A model generated the notes under the pieces. That model was not told the DNA's origin. It saw only the letters and a program-made list of their open reading frames with translations, and did not search any database. A DNA stretch of 64,000 nt from Haliclona indistincta (taxonomy: Eukaryota > Porifera > Demospongiae > Haplosclerida > Chalinidae). Shown here one piece after another: positions 32,784 to 42,945 of the stretch. The DNA lies in assembly GCA_964017065.1 (NCBI GenBank), contig OZ024790.1, forward strand, positions 5,566,737 to 5,630,736, written 5' to 3'. Positions within the stretch are counted from its first letter, which is position 1, and every line of letters begins with the position of its first letter. Both the position numbers and the translations under genes were made by a program.

Positions 32784-34108
32784 TACAAAAAAATAAAAAG
32801 ATTTCTAACGAAATCATAAGGATGTAGGGATGAATGAAATCTGCCTCTGGTCCACAATGTATTCCATGCTAGTTCAACGAAATCATAAGGATGTAGGGAT
32901 GAATGAAATCTGCTGCTGGTCCACAATGTATTCCATGCTAGTTCCATGTATTCCATGCTAGTTCACAATGCATTCCATGCTAGTTCAACAAGGAACTAGC
33001 ATGGAATGGTAACACGATTGACTTGCTAACAGACCATAGATCCCTACATCAGTGGCTGCTGTGGCAGACTATAGCTAGTTCAGCTAGTTGCCGTTGACTG
33101 ACACCGAAGTGCATTGAATTGAATTAAACTTGACTGTGAAAAAAAATTATTGATCTTATGTACAGCCACTGATGAGGGATCTATGGTCTGTTAGCAAGTC
33201 AATCGTGTTACCATTCCATGCTAGTTCCTTGTTGGTTTACATTGTGGACCAGCAGCAGATTTCATTCATCCCTACATCCTTATGATTTCGTTAGAAATCT
33301 TTTTATTTTCTTTTTTGAGCTTCAAATTTTTGTTGCAGTTTGAATTCGGCAAGATCATGTATTTCTCTGTTTACACTATTAGTTTGGTTTGCTGTTGTTG
33401 ATATTTTTTATGTGACCTTTTTAACTTGTAGCTCAAAATGTATTATTCCTAAATACTGAAACTAGCTCATCCATTCTGCAAAGCATTCGAGCCCCGCCCA
33501 CTTTAGTTTACGAAATTCTGTAAGGCTGTGATACTATCTGGCGAGCAACAGAACGGTGATACTACACGAACTTACTCGGTGAGTTGTTCTTCGAAGACTC
33601 CAGATGCCAATGTGCACTCTCCATACGGCGATACTCTACTTCTAGAATTCGTGTGGTTGGTCACGTGCGTATTGCGTAATCACATTAATGGCGTCTAACA
33701 CTTAGCTGACAACTGTTTGTGATCGTGAACTCGTCAAATTTATATCGACGTTTCGCTAAAAACTAAGTTCAAAAGGCACATGCCAGAAGAATTTCACGAC
33801 TGTTCGTGGGTTTTTTGGTCTCGGCACTGCTCACATAACGGTGCTAGGCGAGTGGAAGAAAGAAGAAAACGAAGATGATGAAACACGATTTTCACCGTTT
33901 CCAGGTTCGTCACTTTATTTACAATTTCGAGCAATCTCCTTGCTGCTGTAATATGGGACAACGCTAGAAAGCAGATCTAAGTGTCTTTGGACGAACAAAA
34001 TTCATCACCAGGTGTAATATCAGCTTTTGAACGCTAATACATTGTATGTAACCGCCATTTGTTTTCTTGGCCATCCCTACATAGGGAGGCACTACCGTGC
34101 CTCCCTAA
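32784..34108 (+). mobile_element. Helitron-like element, copy 6
   Basis: Third head-to-tail copy. The palindromic module is enlarged by a short duplication around CCATGCTAGTTC (32865-32990). The promoter-like region is more diverged, and the 3' hairpin (GGGAGGCACTACCGTGCCTCCC, CTAA) is intact. Confidence 0.65.
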
Positions 34109-34176
34109 TTGTATGTAGCCGCCATCTTCTTTTCTCGTTCATCCCTACATAGGGAGTCACTACCGTGCCTCCCTAA
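34109..34176 (+). mobile_element. Helitron-like element, copy 7 (3' terminal 68 bp)
   Basis: Only the last 68 bp of the element, from TTGTATGTAGCCGCC to the terminal hairpin and CTAA, placed directly after copy 6. A tandem terminal fragment of this kind fits a rolling-circle product or unequal exchange. Confidence 0.65.
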
Positions 34177-34587
34177 TAGAGACCTTTTTGAATTTGATGA
34201 TGTGTTAAAGTGCAAGTTATGGTGTAATTACTATGGCTTTGCCACAGGTAAATATGGGAATTTGGACACCTCATTACATCAAAGGGAATTATTCATATCA
34301 TAGTTTAATCACATGTATCGATTCATAACTTCCGGTATCACCCATGCAATTCGGTTTAATGCACATTGAATCCACATTGCGAAGTGGATTGTTTCGATAT
34401 GCCTGTGCATTCAGTCTATACAAATCAGACAAAGCACAGTACAAACGTGACCTAATTTGCATTCGATGCACATTAAATTCGGTTAAATTTGCCAGTGTGA
34501 ACAGTCCTTTAGATGTCACTCTTGCAATTGTGTAATATGCACATGACCAGTCACTCAAGTACTGACAAGTAGGACTATTGCTATAAT
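34177..34587. other. No recognisable gene
   Basis: A short open stretch reading RDLFEFDDVLKCKLW at 34180-34250 ends before a GGTAAATATG donor-like site but has no recognisable family. An AATGCACATTGAATC/GATGCACATTAAATT repeat pair lies at 34358 and 34460. Confidence 0.35.
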
Positions 34588-34899
34588 CAGGAGCCCATAT
34601 TAAGATGAAGGAGCGTTCAGCCGCGATTTATCCAAACGTGAACTCCGCCGCGCTTATGTGACATACAGATGTCCTGTATGCATTGTAGCCAAGCAACACA
34701 CGTGGCCCACAACCTACTTGTAAAAGCGTACACGAGTTTACATAATTATGACATTGACATGCCGGCTGACTATTGCCCCCCCGCATGCAAAAAACTTCCA
34801 TATAGGGAAGTTTTTTGGATGCGCAATGTGGCGGAGTTTACGTTTGGCTATTACTACAGGCGATTGGAGTTGAACGCTCCTTCCTCTTATGGGCTCCTG
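34588..34899. mobile_element. 312-bp TIR MITE, 7-bp duplication
   Basis: Ends CAGGAGCCCATATTAAGA and the complement of CAGGAGCCCATAAGAGGA, with about 60 bp of complementary arms including GAAGGAGCGTTCA. The direct repeat CTATAAT flanks both sides (34581-34587 and 34900-34906). An inner hairpin is at 34787-34815. Possibly hAT-like, not certain. Confidence 0.65.
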
Positions 34900-34906
34900 C
34901 TATAAT

Positions 34907-35098
34907 AAAAATTATTATAGTAAGCGCATAATGGAGTCTTCGAAGAACTGTTCACAAGCCTAACTAGTGTAGTATTGTCGGCCTACTGCTTTCTTAGCAA
35001 GAGTAGTAATAGACCTGGAAATTATTTGAATTGGGCGGGCTCGTAGATACAGTGCTAAAGCTAGATAATTCAAAAACAGCTCAGCGACTAAGCTTATG
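34907..35098. other. No recognisable feature
   Basis: Short unique-looking stretch with a GTCTTCGAAGAACTG segment resembling part of the Helitron-like body; nothing else supported. Confidence 0.3.
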
Positions 35099-35100
35099 TA

Positions 35101-35696
35101 CAGTGAAACCTGTCTGAAGCAACCACCTATGGCCAGCTCCGACTGGCTGCCATAGACAGGTGGACTCTGTAGGCAGCTACCTGTGAAGAGCGACCACTAC
35201 CGAATGTGACCTCATTAGACAGGATTCATGCATTTATAATGAGCAATTAATTCAACAAATGTAGCTAACAGAAAACTCTTCACAACCAGAATAAATTACT
35301 CGTTTTTACAATGACTTGACCGATATTCAGGCTGGTTTCGATAATTATTAAATCAGCGTACATAAGTGAAAAAGTCCTCCAGTACAGTTTGTTTACAGAA
35401 ATTATCTTAGCTTAGCAGTGTGGAGTCAACAGCAGCTGATCATAACTGTTCGCGCCAGTCAGCATCAGTATGCATGCAGTAATCAGTAACCACGCCTAAT
35501 TGCCATGCCTACTGGCCATAATCGACAGTGTAGTTTTGTACACTGCATGCTGGTGCGTGCGGTCATTGTCCACATTAGGCAGGTGGTCGCTGTAGACATG
35601 TTGGCTTTAGGTGGCTTTCTATAACCGTTGTTCGGGGAATTTTGCTGGAGAGAGGTGGTCGCTCTATGCGAGTGGTCGCTAGAACAGGTTTCACTG
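35101..35696. mobile_element. Mariner-like MITE
   Basis: Termini CAGTGAAACCTGTCTGAAGC and the complement of CAGTGAAACCTGTTCTAGCG, each next to TA (35099-35100 and 35697-35698). CAGTGAAACCTGT ends and TA duplication are typical of Tc1/mariner MITEs. No transposase. Confidence 0.75.
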
Positions 35697-35760
35697 TACT
35701 ATCATCTCTCTGCAGCTTTTGTTTGCCAGCTAACAGTGGTACAGAAATCTCAGCAGGGTG

Positions 35761-36136
35761 ACTCCAATCGCTGGACTGGACCACTGCACTGGACTACTGG
35801 ACTGACCTTTGGTGCAGGAAACAGGAAACTGCGCCCATAATTACTACCAACTCTACACCCAAGACCCTAAAACCTTCACCTAACAGTGCCCAGTATTCGC
35901 CTAACGTGCCCAGTATGGACCTAACAGCGCCCAGTATTCGCCTAACAGCGCCCAATATTCGCCTAACGTGCCCGGCAGAATAGTACTGGGTGCTGTTAGG
36001 CGAATAATGGGCACTGTTAGGCGAATACTGGGCGCGCTGTTAGGCGAAGGTTTTAGGGTCTTGGGTGTAGAGTTTGATAGTAATTATGGGCGCAGTTTCC
36101 TGTTTCCTGCACCAAAGTCCAGTCCAGCGATTGGAG
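35761..36136. repeat. About 375-bp palindrome with minisatellite centre
   Basis: The outer arms are close complements (CCAATCGCTGGACTGGA, TTTGGTGCAGGAAACAGGAA, TACACCCAAGACCCTAAAAC and their reverse). The centre (35873-36043) is a roughly 21-bp repeat, CGCCTAACAGCGCCCAGTAT, in direct copies on the left and inverted copies on the right. The whole could form a long hairpin or cruciform. Confidence 0.85.
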
Positions 36137-37370
36137 ACGCCCAATCTCAGCAGGAGTAGGGATATTATTCCAGGATTCAAATAGTTGTGCTATGGTCTTC
36201 AAATATAAAACACACAAAATCGTCAACAACAGTGTGAAAATGAAGCACAAAAGGTATAGATGCCTTAGTGGAATATGCAAACATTCCACAAACACACCTG
36301 CAGCTACATGTGGTCTAATTTTCGTCACAGAACTTTTTAAATAGGCAAACAGAATTTTTCGAAATCTAATTTTCGACCCGCACCAGCCGTTCGAAAATTA
36401 AATCCACATGAAAATAACCGGCTATACAGTATCCTGGCTGCAATAGAAAAATGATGTTAGACAAGTGTCTAAGTTAAGTAATGTAAAAAGGTCCGCATGC
36501 CACTGTTGGATACAATCATCTTCTATATATGGAAAGTGCACAATGCCATTGCTACTGCCAAATAATGAGACTTCTAGAGTATAGCAATTAGTATGTGAAC
36601 CAAGACAACTCCCTAAAATCCTGAAGGGAAAATATATTAGTTATTATAATAATTATTGTGATTACCTTCTTCCGGTCCCAGCTTTGATGCTATCTTTGTT
36701 GAAAGAAGTGTTTCCCTGAAACAGTGGAACAAAAATGTAACTTTGCATGCAGTGTTCCAGTAGCTAAAATTTATCCCTCTGGCTGCTTTTCCATTGCCTA
36801 TCTACCCACTACAGTGCAAGTGGGTTATCAGAAAGCAAACAGTTAATACTTACGGTGCACATGACCACTGGCCCCTTAGACCCTCGCCAGGGAAAAAGGG
36901 GGTATGCTTGGTAGTCTCACAAGGGCCACACTGCCAAGCAGCACGAGTGCATACTCCTATCTGTAGTCTTAACTGAGAGCACACAGTAGTCATGGCCACG
37001 CCGGGTCTCAAATGGTGCTTCAGTAGTCTCGACTATTGAGCACAACACATAAACTGTGCTTCACCTTCATGTACAGATAGTGCTTGTGTATGGTTATGCT
37101 TTGCACGAAGCTGTGCCTTCACTGCATGTACAGGGTACACTGGGGAATATACTCTCCTTCCAATGGTGGCGTCAGAGGGGCCACCAACAGTCCCCAAATC
37201 TTGTTACGGTATATTGGTAATGAATTATTAATGTTGAAAATGTGATACCGTTTATTAGAGCATAATATAAAAAACAAAAACGGACATAATTATGTATGAA
37301 GTTGGGCAAGGCCTGTTAGCTTGTTATATCTACCTATACACAATGATATTATGAGTGCCAGTATTTCACT
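36137..37370. other. No recognisable gene
   Basis: More than 1.2 kb without a convincing coding frame, TIR or repeat family. Small direct repeats with AGTAGTCTC/TGTGCTTCA occur near 36920-37080. Confidence 0.4.
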
Positions 37371-37668
37371 AGTTCGCCAACTATCTGGACAAGACAACCA
37401 AGGCCTGAACCGGTGGATGAAGATAGCGAGTAAACGCAGAAGACCAAGGAGCTGGATATTTGCATCTGGGCTGCTGTAATTGCTTCCCTGACGCAATGTG
37501 AAAGCTATGTCCGTTAAACAGTGAAACATCCAACCCTGATGAGAACAGCGCTTCTCGCACTCGACTAACCAGCATTGGGCGTGACAGTAGAACTCCGGAC
37601 TCCAAAAGAAACAGTGAACCTGGCATAGGAGGACGTATTGCCAAAATTAATATGTCATAATGCTGATG
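37371..37668 (-). pseudogene. Tyrosine recombinase C-terminal fragment
   Basis: Minus strand. Blocks in order match the catalytic end of phage-integrase-like recombinases: LVSRVREALFSSGLDVS, FNGHSF (the H of HxxR), a stretch reading PDANIQLLG in a shifted frame, then PWSSAFTRYLHPP with the nucleophile tyrosine. Two frame changes and a stop (37371 region) make it a relic. The GHSF...AF-RY pattern differs from the DUF3504-type gene at 28976, so this is a second recombinase lineage, perhaps Crypton or DIRS/Ngaro-like. The N-terminal part is not in the window. Confidence 0.6.
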
Positions 37669-37680
37669 TCATCCCTTTAA

Positions 37681-37745
37681 TGTGGTAGGTTCTATATACT
37701 AGATATAGACCTCCCTTGGAGGTTTATATAATTTGATATATACCT
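37681..37745. repeat. Short imperfect inverted repeat
   Basis: ATATAGACCTCCCTTGGAGGTTTATAT is a near-palindrome, with further GGTTCTATATA and TATATACCTCC pairing around it. It resembles the TATATACC hairpins near 42457-42736. Confidence 0.45.
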
Positions 37746-37820
37746 CCTGTCATTAACAATTAGGAAAAGTTGAAATTCAAGATAGGCAAAAATCTCAAAA
37801 TGACACAAAAGATGAGAGAG

Positions 37821-38424
37821 TTAACCCTTTAACCCCTAATGACGCCTTTAGGCGTCATAATTAGTACCACCCACATTGGACATCATAAATAGTGTGTAGA
37901 GTGCCTCAGAAATCTCAAATTAAGCCAAAGTGTAGAATGGGAATTTTCCTAAAAAACAAATTTTTTTCTTGCGCTTATTCAACTAAAACATTACCGTGAC
38001 CGAAGATTGACATAGGTTTGTTTTCCGCAGGGTGGAACCGAAAGATGGCAAGCGACGAGGCGGTTTTTTTTGCATTTTTGTGGCTTCAGGATGCCCAGAA
38101 ATGCACACTTTGCATTGATCATGGTCTAAACTGTCCTATTTGCTCACCTGGACACCACCAGGTTTTTGTATCATTCACCATGGCTAGACGAAGACCAAAA
38201 TCAGCTGAAAAATGACGAGTCCGCAACACTTAAGTGGCTTCAGTTCCGAAGTGTGAGTGGCCAACTTGGAGTTTAGCACATGGCCGTAAAATTTATATGC
38301 CAGGAGAAGAGGGTGCTAGTTTGGAACAGCTAGCGTACGGGATGGTGGAGAAACTTGCAAGACAAACTACCAGTTTAGACCAAGTCAAAATTTGGACGAA
38401 ATAATTCAGCAATTAAAGGGTTAA
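37821..38424. mobile_element. piggyBac-like MITE, copy 2
   Basis: TTAA at 37821-37824 and 38421-38424, with inner termini CCCTTTAA and TTAAAGGG. A subterminal hairpin GACGCCTTTAGGCGTC follows the left end. Body homologous, inverted, to 1598-2202. No transposase; short frames inside are remnants or chance. Confidence 0.75.
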
Positions 38425-38580
38425 GAGCTAAATTAATAGTATCAAGAGCTCATGGAACCTTAGTGGCTAGAGGGCATGCAACTATGAATACTGTAGTGTA
38501 GACGGCATAGTGCTGAGTGTTACTATAAATAGTTATCCGTATAATCACGTAAACTTAACATAAACGGCCGTTCGCAAAAT

Positions 38581-40471
38581 AGTCAGGTGGCTTAGCAAAA
38601 TTACTGTGCATTTGCGGACAAAAGCACCAAATTTTGCATGCAGCATTACTTGAACCTCCTCTACAGAATTAGCCTAGGAGCCCACTTAAAAATTCAAAAT
38701 TCATGAATCCTGGGATATAACATTAACACCTTAGTAGCAGCCATTTTGTTTTTGCAAACATGCTTATACAAACGGATAGCTAATAATTTGATGTTCAAAA
38801 TTTCTTCTAATATTCTTCTAGGCACAATGTAAACTATTTTAGTTCAACAAAGTTACAAAAAGATTGATGAAATGTTGCAATTGCACATTTAAATTACATC
38901 TAGTGCAATCTCCTTTGCATACACATTTGAACATGGATTATTGCTTTTGAGACTTGTGGAATGGTTTTCCAAACAGGCTCCCATAAACCAGATGTAGCCT
39001 TGGACTAAGCAAATTAATTAGGAGATGGTAAAATTTGATGCGCCTGAGTCCTTGTCCAAACTCCAACTTGGTACACAGCGTGCTATGTATGTTGGAGTAG
39101 TGATCTTATTAAGTAGGTGGAATATTGTCAATAGTTGGCTTTTGCGGCAAAACAACTCTTTTCTGGCTTTGTTTACAAAGCTGAGAAAACTTGTCTATAG
39201 TCATACAGCACAGCAACATTATGGGTGAGTAGCCAAATACCCTCCTCATAAGCCTGCCATGCTGTTTTTTACCTCTTCCTTTAAATGCTGATGTTGTGTC
39301 ACAGCCAGTTAATGCATAAAACATCAGTAAAGCACGAGCCTTTGCTACTCCAATGTGGCTACTGATTGCTTTGCTATTTAAATACTCAAAGCTCTTACCT
39401 GTTCCAAAGGCAACCCAAATATCCACACATGGATGGGTTAACTTCAAGTCAAAGAATGCATCAACCATTGCAACCAAGATGGCAATGACATCAGTGTCTG
39501 CAGTGCGAACCTTAACACTTTTCATTCCTTGTTGCAGTGCATGTATAATAATTATGAACCACGATTCTGGTCTCTGCCTCCTCATGATTGCATCCTGTCA
39601 TAGCTGTAAAAAATGCTGATTCACCAGATGTGATATATAATTATTATTGATTGGTAAAGTGGTATTAGCAACTTTTGCAGCAAGAAATTCAATTGTTATT
39701 TGGGTAACGCGGAAAATCCATCCAGTTGTTGAGTATTTTGTTTTACCAGATTCTTTTCTCCGCAATCCTTTTCCTCTCTTCTCTCTTGTTGACTCCTTAA
39801 GATTGTCGGTTTTGCATGTGTCCCATACTACATCCACTCTTAATGAAGACTAATAATTAAGTATGGGATATACTTGATTTGCATATTCATCAAAATTTAT
39901 GTACAAACAGTTTTTGCACTTAGCATGTGATCGACTACCCCACCATCAAGCACAGTAGAGCCATAAGATGGTGGACTGCAATCTTCAGCAGGACACACAA
40001 TACATGAAAGCATATGTCTGATTTGGAGCCAGGCAGATAGATTTTTTCCAAAGACAGACAATGATGGTGGAAATGATTGTACTTCGTGGGCAAAAAAATT
40101 CTTTTAGGTACCCTTCTAAGTTTTGCATTGATATGTATAGATGACCAAAAAGTGCCACATTATTTTGAAGTAGCTTGATCTTCTTACCTTGCTTGGATGT
40201 TGCTTTGTGAAAAGTGCAAAGGAATTCTTTTTGATTGTGTCATGCAGGAATAGAAGCTGTACGATTCTCAAGAACTGTCTTTACATAAGCATCATACAAT
40301 GAATTTTATTGCAGTACATACTTTTATTTATAAAACGTTTCCCATAGATATTTCACGTGGGCTCCTAGGCAAAAACCAACTAGTATCCTCTAAAGATTCA
40401 ACTGAGAAAGTTTGGCGCTTTTGTCCGCAATTGCACGGTAATCCTAAAAATCAATGCTAAGCCACCTGACT
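38581..40471. mobile_element. 1.9-kb TIR element carrying the DTDV/GCDTTS gene
   Basis: Left end AGTCAGGTGGCTTAGCA and further blocks (GCGGACAAAAG, GCCTAGGAGCCCA) are matched in inverse order and orientation at 40355-40471. The TIRs are therefore about 110 bp and interrupted. Flanking AAA on both sides could be a 3-bp duplication but is uninformative. The only coding remnant inside is the minus-strand gene at 38850-39850. Confidence 0.65.
38850..39850 (-). pseudogene. Remnant of a repetitive 'DTDV...GCDTTS' protein gene
   Basis: Minus-strand blocks in order: DVVWDTCKTDNLKESTREKR (near 39830), CNHEEAETRIVVH (near 39590), SVKVRTADTDVIAILVA (near 39510), WVAFGTGKSFEYLN (near 39410), LTGCDTTSAFKGRGKK (near 39290) and IDNIPPT (near 39110). 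A shifted frame with VYQVGVWTRTQAHQ and a Cys-rich CKGDCTRC end (near 38890) follow. I recognise this order from a protein family repeated in coral, hydroid and sponge genomes and usually annotated as hypothetical; I know no proven function. Acidic residues in RTADTD and GCDTT could be metal-binding, which is a guess. At least four frame changes are present. It lies centrally between TIRs, suggesting the family is transposon-borne. Confidence 0.65.
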
Positions 40472-40759
40472 AAAAGTGTGCAGACGTGTCCTGACTTACT
40501 TCCGGTTGCCACAGGGCGGCAGGCCGGCAGCGCGTATCGAGAGCGGCAGCTAGTGACTCAGTGCCAATGGATAAGCATACTAGCAGTTTATCTGGATCTA
40601 CTGTATCTAAAACACCTATGAGTACAACCATGGCTGCCACATCTTTGCGCAAGAAGTAGAGACAGCAGAGCCTTTCTCCAGAACCGTTCTCTAGGTCGAG
40701 CTTCGCCTTTGCTTCATGCGTGCTGTGCAGTATCGATGGCAACATAGACAGGACAGTGT
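40472..40759. other. Unassigned spacer inside the outer TIR element
   Basis: G/C-richer than its surroundings, with short frames on both strands and no recognisable motif. Confidence 0.3.
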
Positions 40760-41333
40760 TAGCCTCGTACCCAGGCGCTAGGGGACAAGAAATAAGCGCC
40801 TGGTATCTACTGCTTGCGCATGCGCTAGAAATCCGTGTATTTTACTGTAAAATATTCCGAATGCGTCATGAAAACATGGTAGCAGTTATTCTGGCCACAC
40901 CTCTGCCACACCTAAGTTATTAAGCCTATAACAACTGGCTAAGAAGCGGCTTGATCGTCAGCTCTAGCTCTGGATTCGGCGAATAACTTTGTGATGAGCC
41001 TGCATACGCGATAGTGCTTAATCGCGTGACATTTCATGCTGCTATTGTCAATCGATGTCGCTCGTTTCCGCTACCAGCAGCACTCAATTGTTAAATTGTA
41101 CTTCTGCTATTGTGATAGAGCTTCAAGAAAAGACGATACAATACAGTCATCAGAGATGATTGCAAGCAGGAGAGCTTCACGAACTGCTAAGAAAACCAAT
41201 GAAAATTCATCACGTACTGCAAACATGTACGATGATAACCGGCGGCGGTGGAATTCCAACGCTACCCGCGCATGCGCAAACAGTAGATACCAGGCCTTAA
41301 CTCTTCTCCTCAATAGGCCTGGGTACGAGGCTA
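40760..41333. mobile_element. MULE-like TIR element, copy M3
   Basis: Ends TAGCCTCGTACCCAGGC and its complement GCCTGGGTACGAGGCTA; 9-bp direct repeat GGACAGTGT at 40751-40759 and 41334-41342. Arms extend about 60 bp (GGTATCTACTG, GCGCATGCGC). No transposase. Confidence 0.8.
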
Positions 41334-41732
41334 GGACAGTGTGTACTCGCGCGCTCTCAGCAGATCATGCTAGTACACGTGACCAACCGGAAACATTAAC
41401 TTATTAATAGTTATAAATTCTATTTATAGTAACACTCAGCACTATGCCGTCTACATTAGTTGCATACCCTCTCGCCGCTTCGCGGCTCGATAAGCCCTTG
41501 ATAGTATATCCATCCATTTTTTGAAAGTTAATATGCTTCATTAAGCTAGTAGGATCATTTCTTTGCCATTAGTTTCAGAAATTTCTTCACTTTTTGGGAT
41601 CTCCATAGTCTTCGCAATATTTGGCTGCCTTTCACTTAGAACACCTGCTGTCTTGTGTTCAACAGATTCTGTGCTTGAAGCAGTTGCCGACAAGGTATCA
41701 GAAAGTGCCTGCTTCTGAGCCAAAGAGGTGAG

Positions 41733-42064
41733 TAGCCTAGTACCTCGGCGCCAAATAGAGCGCCTAGTATCAAATGTATACGCATGCGTGAAATTTTCTC
41801 GACATTCCAAGAATACCGGATAATTCCGTTCACGTTTGTGACATGTGCTCTGACCTCGTGCTTCAGTTTTGCCGACGAAGAAATTCGAATACTAAAGAAC
41901 GACAAGATGTAATTGGCAGCAAACGTGGACATACAGTCCTGTAGCTACGAGTATCCACGGTTGGTTAGATGCCGTACTGGGCTATAGCTGTCCCCGCCCA
42001 TTTTATTCGTGCATGCGTGTGCATTTGATACTAGGAGTTAATTTAACGACTAGGTTCTAGGCTA
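41733..42064. mobile_element. MULE-like MITE, copy M4, in a coding exon
   Basis: Ends TAGCCTAGTACCTCGG and the complement of TAGCCTAGAACCTAG; 10-bp direct repeat AAGAGGTGAG at 41723-41732 and 42065-42074. Related in reverse complement to copy M2. Confidence 0.8.
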
Positions 42065-42456
42065 AAGAGGTGAGCTCATACGATATAACGCCTGATGAAC
42101 TCAAGTGTCCACTGCGTTCCATGATCATTTCAATTTCACTTGCTGAGCTACTTTCAAACCTTGGCTTTTTTGAAACCGACTCTTCCAACGCTTCTATGTC
42201 CTTCTTTCTTTTAGATACTGAAAGAGAAAGCCTCTTCTTTGTAGGGGGAAATTGCTCTTCTTTCTCCATAAAAACGCAGATTGAACAAGATTCACGCAGC
42301 TACCAAGAACACCAACTTGACCAGCAATATCTGCATGCACACATGTGCTTTAGCACGTGATATTCTACTGAGCATGTGCAGTAAAAATCAAAATGACGGC
42401 AACAATGCGCATAAGGAATAACATCAGCAATATGAAATATATCTCATGATAGCATA

Positions 42457-42588
42457 GTAGTGCGGTATATATCCAGTATATGGAACCCTCGGGTGATATA
42501 GCCCGAGGCGAGGTGATATCGCCCGAGGCGAAGTCGAGGGCCATATCAACAGCCTCGGGTTCGATATACAGGATATATACCTCACTAC
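42457..42588. mobile_element. 132-bp palindromic MITE with CCGAGG arms
   Basis: Ends GTAGTGCGGTATATATCC and the complement of GTAGTGAGGTATATATCC, inner GAACCC(T/G)CGGG arms and a CGCCCGAGGCGA centre. Confidence 0.65.
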
Positions 42589-42603
42589 TTATGTTATATG
42601 TAA

Positions 42604-42736
42604 AGGTTAACGCCTTCTGAGGCAATACAGGATATATACCAAGGTGGTTAATTATGCCAACCGAGGGCGGAGCCCGAGGTTGGCATAATTAACCACCGAG
42701 ATATTATCCAGTATCGCCGATGAACCCAGGCGTTAA
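42604..42736. mobile_element. Second palindromic MITE, strong inner hairpin
   Basis: GGTTAACGCC at the left is mirrored by GGCGTTAACC at the right. The centre GGTGGTTAATTATGCCAACC pairs with its full complement around GAGGGCGGAGCCCGAG, giving a near-perfect stem of about 25 bp. Confidence 0.65.
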
Positions 42737-42945
42737 CCTACTTGTAGCACATCTGCTGTCTCCTTGTCGTGTTTTCTAGGTTGCTGTAGCTGTTCTGTAG
42801 CTTGTAAACGAAAATCTCGAGCGATGGGATCCTGGCACTCGCCACCAAGCGCGCACGAGCCAGGTCTAGCGAATGGCGAACGCCCGTGTTCAAGTTGCAC
42901 GACGACTGAAGCCTTGGCGTCACGGATTTCAACTTTTGTGTAGCT

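Larger units (their letters stand above)
38437..41505. mobile_element. Outer 3-kb TIR element
   Basis: The left arm (about 38437-38536, TAGTATCAAGAGCTCAT... GTAGACGGCATAGTGCTGAG) is complementary over roughly 90 bp to the right arm (about 41418-41505). It encloses the 38581-40471 element and the MULE-like copy M3. A clear target duplication was not found; superfamily unknown. Confidence 0.55.
41541..42945 (-). pseudogene. Unrecognised spliced gene, interrupted by MULE-like MITE
   Basis: Minus strand. A first coding block (about 42945-42735; SVVVQLEHGRSPFARPG, ATEQLQQPRKHDKETADVL) ends at a CAA|GTAGGT donor. A second block (about 42263-42065; EEQFPPTKKRLSLSVSKRKK, RFESSSASEIEMIMERSG) can begin in phase after a TTATGGAG acceptor. 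It is continued after the 332-bp MITE by QKQALSDTLSATASSTES and SEEISETNGKEMILL to a stop at 41541. Removing the MITE and one target copy keeps the frame open. The composition (Lys/Arg cluster, Ser-rich, acidic) suggests a nuclear protein, but I recognise no family. It may be an exon pair of a host gene or of a transposon gene. The proposed intron contains palindromic MITEs. Confidence 0.4.

Noticed and set aside
40470..40745. 91-codon minus-strand frame between MITEs
   Set aside because: A plus-strand frame covers the same bases and neither has recognisable motifs.
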